Source: Roseibaca sp. Y0-43
Lineage (GTDB): Bacteria; Pseudomonadota; Alphaproteobacteria; Rhodobacterales; Rhodobacteraceae
Assembly (NCBI RefSeq): GCF_020667835.1
Contig: NZ_JAFMPR010000003.1
Location: 62,001-126,000 of the forward strand
DNA length: 64,000 nt
Reading direction: 5' to 3'
Shown here: positions 57,496 to 64,000 of the stretch, piece by piece
Position numbering within the stretch: position 1 is the stretch's first letter
Layout: each line of letters starts with the position of its first letter
Notes under the pieces: model-generated
The model's input: the letters and a program-made list of their open reading frames with translations, nothing else
What the model was told of the DNA's origin: nothing
Database searches by the model: none
Translations under genes and position numbers: made by a program

Positions 57496-58881
57496 ATGCC
57501 GGGCCAGATCCTGATTGCGGACGATCTGTCGCTGAACCGCACCGTGTTGCGGGGCAAGCTGACCTCGGCCTGCTACCGCACGATTACGGCGAATGGTGGC
57601 AAATCGGCGCTGGCGCTGGTGCATGAACACCTGCCGGACCTTGTGCTGCTGGATTATCACATGCCGGATATGGACGGCATCGCGGTGTGCAAGGCCATGC
57701 GCGCCGACCCTGTCACCCGCGACATTCCGATCATCCTGTTCTCTGCCAATACCGACCATGCGCATCGGCTGGGCGCGCTGGCGGCGGGGGCCGATGATTT
57801 CATGGCGAAACCGCTGGACGAGGCGTATTTGCTGGGCCGCATCCGCAGCTTGCTGCGCAACGTGGTGCGCCGCAACGCGTGGCGCGACCACCCCAACACG
57901 GCGCTGCAAACCGGTTTTGCCGAAGCGGCGGCAGCCTATGCCCCGCGCCCGCATCTGGCCCTTGTCACCGGGCATGACGAATCGCGGCAGGGCTGGCTGG
58001 ACAGCTTGTCCGCCATCTGGCCGCAAGCCCGGATAGAGGCGACGACCCTTCCCCACGCCCTTGGGCTGGATCATGACAGCCAGACGCCCGACCTGTTCAT
58101 CATCCTGCCCAAGGCGCTGGAACAGACCGGGCTGCATGTCATCGCAGAGCTGCGCTCTCGGGCAGCGACCCGCAACGCAGAGATCTGCCTGATCCTGCCG
58201 CGTGCCGCGCTGGCGGATGGTGCGATGGCGCTGGACCTTGGCGCGGCCGACATTTTGCCTGCACCGCTGGACCGCGACGAAACACGCCTGCGGCTGGAGC
58301 GGGTGATCCGCCAGAAACGCATGGCCGATGCCCAGCGCAAAACACTCGACAACCAGCTTGGCCTTGCCGCCTTCGACCCGCTGACGGGGCTGCACAACCG
58401 CAGCCACGGCATGGCCCTGCTTGCGCAGCGCATGGCCCACTATGTTGGCGAAGTGGCGCTGCTTTTGATCGACATCGACCGCTTCAAGGACATCAACGAC
58501 CGTATCGGCCACAATGCGGGCGACGAGGTGTTGCGCCAGGTCGCCCAGCGTATGCGGCACGATCTGCGCCGCGACGACATCCTGTGCCGCTATGGCGGGG
58601 AAGAGTTCCTGCTTGTCATGCCGGATGCTGACCTGTGTTCGGCCCGCCTTGTGGCGGAACGGCTGTGTGCACGTATCGCCGACCGCCCGTTCGACCTGAC
58701 AGACATCTCCCAGCCGCTGCGCGTGACCGTGTCGGCGGGCATCTCGCTTCATCAGGCGACCGGCACTCCGGTCGCGACGGATGCGTTGCAGCGGATGATC
58801 GAAGCCTCTGACGCCGCGCTGCGGGCCGCCAAACATACCGGGCGCAATCGCGTCGTCAGCGCGCAAAGCGCCGTGGCCTAA
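57496..58881 (+). CDS. pleD: Diguanylate cyclase response regulator, PleD type
   Basis: A 461-residue protein making cyclic di-GMP. The first receiver has Asp9-Asp10, phosphoacceptor Asp53 ([13 protein letters not shown]) and Lys in [14 protein letters not shown] second, degenerate receiver (about 150-270) lacks a clear acceptor. The GGDEF domain (about 295-455) carries the active motif [10 protein letters not shown] and an inhibitory RxxD site (RRDD) five residues upstream, so product feedback inhibition is expected. Its 3' end overlaps the convergent ureG gene by 4 bases. Confidence 0.93.
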   Translation: MPGQILIADDLSLNRTVLRGKLTSACYRTITANGGKSALALVHEHLPDLVLLDYHMPDMDGIAVCKAMRADPVTRDIPIILFSANTDHAHRLGALAAGADDFMAKPLDEAYLLGRIRSLLRNVVRRNAWRDHPNTALQTGFAEAAAAYAPRPHLALVTGHDESRQGWLDSLSAIWPQARIEATTLPHALGLDHDSQTPDLFIILPKALEQTGLHVIAELRSRAATRNAEICLILPRAALADGAMALDLGAADILPAPLDRDETRLRLERVIRQKRMADAQRKTLDNQLGLAAFDPLTGLHNRSHGMALLAQRMAHYVGEVALLLIDIDRFKDINDRIGHNAGDEVLRQVAQRMRHDLRRDDILCRYGGEEFLLVMPDADLCSARLVAERLCARIADRPFDLTDISQPLRVTVSAGISLHQATGTPVATDALQRMIEASDAALRAAKHTGRNRVVSAQSAVA

Positions 58882-59504
58882 GCCGCGCGCGGCGCAAGCT
58901 GCAAGCCGCCCTCGCGTTCCAGAAAGGCGACGATCGCATCCACACCGCGCCCGTGCCGCAGCTCTGCCATGACATAGGGGCGTGTCCCGCGCGCCATGCG
59001 GGTGTCCGATTCCAGAAGCGCGCGGTCCACGCCGACATAGGGCGCAAGGTCCGTCTTGTTCACCACCAGCAGGTCCGAACGCGTCACGCCCGGCCCGCGC
59101 TTGCGCGGTATGTCCTGCCCTGCCGCCGTGTCGATCACGTAAATCGTCAGATCCGCCAGTTCCGGGCTGAAGGTCGCCGCCAGATTGTCACCCCCCGATT
59201 CGATCAGCACCAAGTCCAGATCGGGGAAGGCCGCTGTCAGATCCGCAATCGCGGCCAGGTTGATCGACGCATCCTCGCGGATGGCCGTATGCGGGCAACC
59301 CCCGGTCTCGACCCCGCGAATCCGCTCGGCGGGCAGCACCTGGGCGCGCATCAGCGCCTCGGCGTCTTCTCGGGTGTAGATGTCATTCGTCACCACCGCC
59401 ATCGAACAGCGCGCGGCCAAGGCGCGGCAAAGCTGTTCGGTCAAAGTGGTCTTGCCGACACCGACAGGCCCGCCGATGCCCACGCGCAAGGGTCCATTGC
59501 TCAT
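58878..59504 (-). CDS. ureG: Urease accessory GTPase UreG
   Basis: GTP hydrolysis by UreG drives nickel delivery to apo-urease. The 208 residues have P-loop [16 protein letters not shown], the Cys-Pro-His nickel site ([15 protein letters not shown]) and guanine-binding [10 protein letters not shown]. It overlaps ureF by 4 bases and is the last gene of the urease cluster. Confidence 0.96.
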   Translation of the reverse strand: MSNGPLRVGIGGPVGVGKTTLTEQLCRALAARCSMAVVTNDIYTREDAEALMRAQVLPAERIRGVETGGCPHTAIREDASINLAAIADLTAAFPDLDLVLIESGGDNLAATFSPELADLTIYVIDTAAGQDIPRKRGPGVTRSDLLVVNKTDLAPYVGVDRALLESDTRMARGTRPYVMAELRHGRGVDAIVAFLEREGGLQLAPRAA

Positions 59505-60169
59505 GTCTTGAATATCCTCACGTCCAGAGTTTCATGCGCCATGGCGTGCAGTTCGGCCCGAAAAGCGCCGCTCGCCAAGGCATCGAGCGTCGCGCCCGCC
59601 GCGCGATCAGCCAAGCGGGTGATGCGGGCGTGTTGCGCGGCCAAGACCTTTTGCCCCGCCGCCTGCCCCAAGGGCACGAAGCGCACGGCGGCAGAGGTCA
59701 GGTTGCTGGCAAAGGCGTGCAGGTAGACCGCGATCACCGTCTGCGCGGGCAGGCCCAGCGTCACCGCCGCGCGGCCAACGGCGACCGGCAGCACCTCTGC
59801 CACCGCATCCGCCTGCCCCATCTGACCGCGTGCAAGCGCGAAGGCCGCGCCTTGTTCGACCGTTTCACGCAACCGCTCGGCACTGCCAGCCAACGCGCGG
59901 GCGGTTTGATCGAGCGCGTCAAAATCGGCCCCAGCGCGTAAGGCGCAGGCCAGAACCACCGCGTCATTCCAGCCCGTGCCGTGCTCAAGGATCGCCGCCA
60001 GCCAAGCGCCGAAGCCTTCAGCATTTGCCACCTCGCCCAGGGCAATCGCTTGTTCCAGCCCGTGCGAATAGGCAAACGCCCCGGTCGGAAAAGCGGGGGA
60101 CAGCCATTGCACCAACGAGAGCAGCGCTTGCGTGTCAGGCGTGGTGATGGTGGTGGTCATGGTCATCAT
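59501..60169 (-). CDS. ureF: Urease accessory protein UreF
   Basis: Chaperone forming the UreDFG complex. About 222 residues with the blocks [24 protein letters not shown] and the C-terminal region near [23 protein letters not shown]. Candidate starts are ATG at 60169, 60166 or 60160, all inside the 3' end of ureE in another frame; the leading Met-Met-Thr-Met-Thr-Thr run arises from out-of-frame His codons. I list the longest. Confidence 0.88.
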   Translation of the reverse strand: MMTMTTTITTPDTQALLSLVQWLSPAFPTGAFAYSHGLEQAIALGEVANAEGFGAWLAAILEHGTGWNDAVVLACALRAGADFDALDQTARALAGSAERLRETVEQGAAFALARGQMGQADAVAEVLPVAVGRAAVTLGLPAQTVIAVYLHAFASNLTSAAVRFVPLGQAAGQKVLAAQHARITRLADRAAGATLDALASGAFRAELHAMAHETLDVRIFKT

Positions 60170-60623
60170 GCGAATGCCCGTGGCTATGTCCCATCGTGCG
60201 CCCCATGCCATAGGCGCCACCTTCGGGCGTAAAGGGTCGCGTGTCGCGCGTGACCTCTGCGCCCAGCTTGGCCAACATCGCTTCCAGCACATGGTCTTGG
60301 CGGATAACAAGGCAATCGGAGTTTATCTGGCACGGGGTGTGCCGGTTGCCGATATGCCATGCCAGCCGGGGCAGATCGCCCCGCACCACCAGCACCGGCT
60401 CTGCCGCCGCCTGCACGGCAATCTCGCGCCCATCTTCCAGCACGAAAGCTTCGACGCCCGTCAGATTGGCCACTTCCGGCAGGTCCACCAGAAACCCCCG
60501 CCCCGACGCCGCAACCAGACGTTTGCGCCGCAAGAACCGCCCCTCATAATCCAGCGCGACCGTGTCGCAGGCGTGGTGCACATGCGGATGAATGCGCAGG
60601 GCTTTCGGGTAGTCGTCCATCAT
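60135..60623 (-). CDS. ureE: Urease accessory nickel-binding protein UreE
   Basis: A 162-residue nickel metallochaperone. The N-terminal domain (VALDYEGRFLRRKRLV) precedes the binding region LAWHIGNRHTPCQINSD. The C-terminus is His-rich ([18 protein letters not shown]), the usual nickel store. The tail coding overlaps the start of ureF by 35 bases. Confidence 0.95.
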   Translation of the reverse strand: MMDDYPKALRIHPHVHHACDTVALDYEGRFLRRKRLVAASGRGFLVDLPEVANLTGVEAFVLEDGREIAVQAAAEPVLVVRGDLPRLAWHIGNRHTPCQINSDCLVIRQDHVLEAMLAKLGAEVTRDTRPFTPEGGAYGMGRTMGHSHGHSHDDHDHHHHHA

Positions 60624-60629
60624 ATCCTC

Positions 60630-62336
60630 TCAGAACAGGAAATAGCGCTGTGCCAGCGGCAATTCGCGCGCCGGTTCGCAGGTCAGAAGTTCGCCATCGG
60701 CGCGCACTTCGTAGGTTTCGGGGTGCACCTCTATTTGCGGGGTGGCCGCGTTCAGCACCATGTCAGACTTGCCGATGTTGCGCGTGCCGCTGACCGCCAG
60801 AAGCTGTTTCTCCAGCCCCAGCTTGCCCCGGATACCATCGGCCAAAGCCGCGCCCGACACGAAGGTCACGGCAGAGTTCAACCGCGACCGCCCATAGGCC
60901 CCCCACATGTTGCGCGTGTAGAAGGGTTGCGCGGGGATCGACCCGTTCGGATCGCCCATCTGCGCGGACACGATCACTCCCCCCATCAGCACCATTTCAG
61001 GCTTTGCGCCAAAGAACGCGAAGTTCCACAGGCACAGATCGGCGCGTTTGCCCACCTCGATGGACCCGATATGCTCTGACACGCCATGCGCGATGGCGGG
61101 GTTGATGGTGTATTTCGCCACGTAGCGGCGCACGCGCATGTTGTCGTTGTCGCCCGTCTCTTCTGCCAGTCGCCCGCGCTGCTTGCGCATCTTGTCGGCG
61201 GTTTGCCATGTGCGGATAATCACCTCTCCCACGCGGCCCATGGCCTGACTGTCGGAACTGATGATCGACATCGCGCCCATGTCATGCAGGATGTCCTCGG
61301 CGGCAATCGTCTCGCGCCGGATGCGGCTTTCGGCAAAGGCCACATCCTCTGGCACCTTGTTGTCCAGATGGTGACAGACCATCAGCATGTCCAGGTGTTC
61401 CTCGATCGTGTTGCCGGTATAGGGCCGCGTGGGGTTGGTCGAAGACGGGATCACGTTTTGCGAGCTGACCACCCGCAGAATGTCCGGCGCATGGCCACCG
61501 CCCGCCCCTTCGGTATGAAAGGCGTGGATCGTGCGCCCGTTGATCGCCGCCAGCGTGTTTTCCACGAAACCCGATTCGTTCAGCGTGTCGGTATGGATCA
61601 TAACCTGCACATCCATCGCGTCGGCCACGCTCAGGCAGCAGTCGATGGCGGCGGGTGTCGTGCCCCAATCCTCGTGCAGTTTCATGGCGGCCGCACCCGC
61701 GCGGACCTGCTCTTCAAGCGCACCGGGCAGCGCCGCGTTGCCTTTGCCGGCAAGGGCAAGGTTCATCGGAAACGCCTCGAACGCTTGCAACATCCGGCCA
61801 ATATGCCACGGCCCCGGCGTGCAGGTGGTGGCCAGCGTGCCATGCGCGGGGCCGGTGCCGCCGCCCAGCATGGTGGTGATGCCAGATGCCAAGGCGTCCT
61901 CTATCTGCTGCGGGCAGATGAAATGGATATGCGCGTCCATCCCGCCCGCGGTCAGGATCTTGCCCTCGCCCGCGATTACCTCGGTGCCCGGCCCGATCAC
62001 GATGGTCACGCCCGGTTGCGTATCCGGGTTGCCCGCCTTGCCGATGGCCGCGATCAGCCCGTCGCGCAAACCCACATCCGCCTTGTAGATGCCGGAATGG
62101 TCCACGATCAGCGCGTTGGTGATGACCGTGTCCACCGCCCCCTCGGCGCGGCTGCGCTGGCTTTGGCCCATCCCGTCGCGGATGACCTTGCCACCGCCGA
62201 ATTTCACTTCCTCGCCGTAAATCGTCAGATCGCGCTCGACCTCTATGATCAGGTCGGTATCGGCAAGCCGCACCTTGTCGCCCGTGGTGGGGCCGAACAT
62301 GTCGGCATAGGTGCTGCGGTCTATGCTGGCTGGCAT
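60630..62336 (-). CDS. ureC: Urease alpha subunit
   Basis: The 568-residue catalytic subunit hydrolysing urea. It has the full family layout: [37 protein letters not shown], Ni ligands in the HIH motif, a carbamylated Lys in [30 protein letters not shown], and the flap [16 protein letters not shown] and [22 protein letters not shown] with the conserved Cys-His pair. The ATG at 62334-62336 gives [17 protein letters not shown]; longer upstream frames are spurious. It follows ureB by 1 base. Confidence 0.97.
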   Translation of the reverse strand: MPASIDRSTYADMFGPTTGDKVRLADTDLIIEVERDLTIYGEEVKFGGGKVIRDGMGQSQRSRAEGAVDTVITNALIVDHSGIYKADVGLRDGLIAAIGKAGNPDTQPGVTIVIGPGTEVIAGEGKILTAGGMDAHIHFICPQQIEDALASGITTMLGGGTGPAHGTLATTCTPGPWHIGRMLQAFEAFPMNLALAGKGNAALPGALEEQVRAGAAAMKLHEDWGTTPAAIDCCLSVADAMDVQVMIHTDTLNESGFVENTLAAINGRTIHAFHTEGAGGGHAPDILRVVSSQNVIPSSTNPTRPYTGNTIEEHLDMLMVCHHLDNKVPEDVAFAESRIRRETIAAEDILHDMGAMSIISSDSQAMGRVGEVIIRTWQTADKMRKQRGRLAEETGDNDNMRVRRYVAKYTINPAIAHGVSEHIGSIEVGKRADLCLWNFAFFGAKPEMVLMGGVIVSAQMGDPNGSIPAQPFYTRNMWGAYGRSRLNSAVTFVSGAALADGIRGKLGLEKQLLAVSGTRNIGKSDMVLNAATPQIEVHPETYEVRADGELLTCEPARELPLAQRYFLF

Positions 62337-62337
62337 G

Positions 62338-62643
62338 TCAAAGCGCCCCCATGATTTTCTGGTTGAACCCGTACACCACGCGATCCCCGCGCAGGGGCAC
62401 AAGCTGCACCTCGCGCGTTTGGCCCGGCTCAAACCGCACGGCTGTGCCTGCGGCTATATCCAGCCGGTAGCCGGTGGCCGCGGCCCGGTCGAATTCCAAA
62501 CCGGGGTTGGTTTCGGCGAAATGGTAATGGCTGCCCACCTGAATGGGCCGGTCGCCGGTATTGGCCACGGTGACGGTGATCGCTTCTTGCCCCTCGTTCA
62601 GGGTTATCTTGCCGGGCGCGGGAAAGACCTCTCCGGGGATCAT
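62338..62643 (-). CDS. ureB: Urease beta subunit
   Basis: A 101-residue structural subunit with [41 protein letters not shown] and [16 protein letters not shown]. Separate ureA and ureB genes show the three-subunit bacterial form. The gene lies between hupE and ureC, at 3 and 1 bases distance. Confidence 0.96.
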   Translation of the reverse strand: MIPGEVFPAPGKITLNEGQEAITVTVANTGDRPIQVGSHYHFAETNPGLEFDRAAATGYRLDIAAGTAVRFEPGQTREVQLVPLRGDRVVYGFNQKIMGAL

Positions 62644-62646
62644 GGG

Positions 62647-63228
62647 TCAGCCCCCCATGACCAGAACGGCCCCGCCCAGCGCGATCATGCCGCCGGCAAC
62701 GCGCGCGGCTACCAGACCCAAGGGGCGCGCGGCCAGAACACCAAAGGCTACACCCAAGCCATGCAAAAGCGCCGTCGCTGTCGCGAACCCGGCGAGGTAG
62801 CCCAGAGCGGTCGCGCTGGCCATTTCCGAGCCATGCGCATGACCATGGAACAGCGCCAAGACCCCCACGATGGCAGCGGCAACCGGCAGCGCAACCGGGC
62901 GTGCCAGCGCGGTCAACCCGCCCAGGGCCAGGACCGAAGCAAGGATCATCGGTTCGACCAACGGCAGGGGCAGGCCCGCCAGCGACAGCAGGAAACCGAT
63001 CGCCATCGCGCCGACAAAGGCGGCAGGCAGCGCCCAAAGTGCGCGCCCGCCCAGCACTACGGCCCACAATCCCACTGCCAACATGGCAAGGATATGGTCC
63101 AACCCGAAGATCGGGTGTGTAAAGCCCGCCGCGAATGACCCATGTGCGGCAGGGTCCAGATGGGCGAAAGCGGGGCTGGCTGCGACCAAAGGCAAGGCAA
63201 GGGCGGTCAGGCGGAAAATCGGTTTCAT
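62647..63228 (-). CDS. HupE/UreJ family nickel-associated membrane protein
   Basis: A 193-residue membrane protein with signal-like N-terminus (ALPLVAASPAFAHLDPAAHGS) and about six helices (FGLDHILAMLAVGLWAVVLGG; LALFHGHAHGSEMASATALGYLAGFATATALLHGLGV). The HxxHGxE-type His motif fits HupE/UreJ, which is thought to carry nickel. It is embedded in the urease cluster between ureA and ureB. Confidence 0.9.
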   Translation of the reverse strand: MKPIFRLTALALPLVAASPAFAHLDPAAHGSFAAGFTHPIFGLDHILAMLAVGLWAVVLGGRALWALPAAFVGAMAIGFLLSLAGLPLPLVEPMILASVLALGGLTALARPVALPVAAAIVGVLALFHGHAHGSEMASATALGYLAGFATATALLHGLGVAFGVLAARPLGLVAARVAGGMIALGGAVLVMGG

Positions 63229-63244
63229 TTCGGGGCGCTCCTGT

Positions 63245-63547
63245 TCAGCGGATGGGGTGGTGAACGGTCACAAGCTTGGTGCCGTCGGGAAAGGTCGCTT
63301 CAACCTGGATGGAGTGGATCATCTCTGCGATCCCCTCCATGCAATCCTCGCGTTTGATGACATGCGCGCCCGCTTCCATCAGGTCGGCCACGGACCGGCC
63401 ATCGCGCGCGCCCTCGACCACGAAATCGGAAATCAGCGCCACCGCTTCGGGGTGGTTCAGCTTCACACCGCGCGCATGACGGTTGCGTGCAACCATCGCG
63501 GCCATGGAAATCAGCAGTTTGTCTTTTTCACGGGGGCTTAGGTTCAT
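63245..63547 (-). CDS. ureA: Urease gamma subunit
   Basis: A 100-residue structural subunit: [57 protein letters not shown] and the C-terminal [25 protein letters not shown]. It is separated from hupE by 16 bases and preceded by CCCAAGAGGAG. Confidence 0.96.
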   Translation of the reverse strand: MNLSPREKDKLLISMAAMVARNRHARGVKLNHPEAVALISDFVVEGARDGRSVADLMEAGAHVIKREDCMEGIAEMIHSIQVEATFPDGTKLVTVHHPIR

Positions 63548-63562
63548 CTCGCTCCTCTTGGG

Positions 63563-64000
63563 TTACATCTGCCAGACACGCGGCGGCGGGGCACCGCGCC
63601 GCAGGACATGCAGCAATCGCAGGATTTGGCGGCGCAACGGCCAGCCATCGGCGGCCAGCAGTCGGATAACCAGCTTGCCGTCATAAGCACTTGCCGCGCC
63701 CTGAACATCATCGCCCAGCGCGGCGCGCACGGGGCCAAGCGCATCTTCGGCCCCTTGGGCACACAAAACCAGCGTCGCGAAAGCGCGCGCTCCGCCCAGA
63801 AGCGCGGATTGTCCGGGGTGGGTCAGCGTGTCTGTGCCCAGCGCCATCGGTTCCAGAAACACGGGCACACCGCCGCGCGTGATGCGTCGATGGTCGCGAA
63901 GCACCAGCGCGCGCACCTCCTCGCCCATCGCGGCACGGCCAAGCACCACGCTTTCGAGCAACAGGCAACCGGCATCGGGGGCCAGACGAATATGCGTCTC
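63563..64000 (-). CDS. ureD: Urease accessory protein UreD (C-terminal part, cut by window end)
   Basis: The frame is open to the window edge, so the N-terminus is missing. The visible 145 residues show the UreD C-terminal pattern: LAPDAGCLLLESVVLGRAAMGEEV, LTHPGQSALLGGARAFATLVLCAQGAED, and AYDGKLVIRLLAADGWPLRRQILRLLHVLRRGAPPPRVWQM. UreD scaffolds the UreF-UreG nickel complex and heads the urease operon here. Confidence 0.85.
   Translation of the reverse strand, partial: ETHIRLAPDAGCLLLESVVLGRAAMGEEVRALVLRDHRRITRGGVPVFLEPMALGTDTLTHPGQSALLGGARAFATLVLCAQGAEDALGPVRAALGDDVQGAASAYDGKLVIRLLAADGWPLRRQILRLLHVLRRGAPPPRVWQM

Overview
The window is high-GC, densely coding DNA of an alphaproteobacterium of the order Rhodobacterales (Rhodobacter/Roseobacter relatives). 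The evidence is a Rhodobacter-type petABC bc1 operon, a membrane-anchored class I cytochrome c, a Rhodobacter-type porin, DUF1467, DUF3572 and DUF3576 family proteins, a cupin DMSP lyase of the DddL type and a PleD-type diguanylate cyclase. I see no prophage, insertion sequence, CRISPR array or plasmid-transfer gene; this looks like chromosomal backbone carrying several metabolic modules.

Layout. 1-3.5 kb: start of an exported EF-hand protein, the panC-panB pantothenate pair, prephenate dehydratase and a membrane-anchored cytochrome c with a strong terminator. 3.6-10.6 kb: a yejABEF-type oligopeptide importer followed by a glycosyltransferase. 10.6-16.2 kb: dddL, rpmJ, tRNA-Val(GAC), an N-formylglutamate amidohydrolase-family protein, a CPA1 antiporter with a C-terminal cyclic-nucleotide-binding domain, and hemF. 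16.2-23 kb: pnp with a structured leader, a GT2 glycosyltransferase overlapping an FkbM methyltransferase, enolase and a DMT exporter. 23-29.4 kb: petABC, a glutathione transferase, aroC and a creatinase. 29.6-33 kb: a TPP riboswitch and thiBPQ. 33-35.3 kb: a YggS-type PLP protein, a porin N-terminal fragment, a tiny lipoprotein and a full-length porin. 35.5-40.8 kb: a DUF3576 lipoprotein, leuS, lptE, holA and a second glutathione transferase. 40.8-50 kb: a citrate-type module in which a divergent two-component system (tctD, tctE and a linked binding protein) faces tctC-tctB-tctA, a class III CoA-transferase, a citryl-CoA lyase-like protein and an AbrB-type membrane protein. 50-57.4 kb: exported MsrA, ribokinase, nitroreductase, an EI24 membrane protein, methylmalonyl-CoA epimerase, a receiver-domain protein, aspS and small DUF proteins. 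57.5-64 kb: pleD, then the urease cluster (order of transcription ureD, ureA, hupE/ureJ, ureB, ureC, ureE, ureF, ureG) running leftwards, with ureD cut by the window end.

How the genes may work together. Creatinase releases urea from creatine and urease about 30 kb away would split it, so both may serve nitrogen scavenging. The tct module could import a tricarboxylate, activate it to its CoA ester and cleave it. DddL would release DMS and acrylate from DMSP, a marine osmolyte. The most informative non-coding signals are a TPP riboswitch whose alternative helices can be read directly from the sequence, tandem TGTCA repeats between tctD and tctC, a 24-base near-palindrome upstream of yejA, and hairpins that end or punctuate several operons. 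I did not find a wholly new system; the tct/CoA-transferase/lyase/AbrB module and the riboswitch switch are the best candidates for follow-up.
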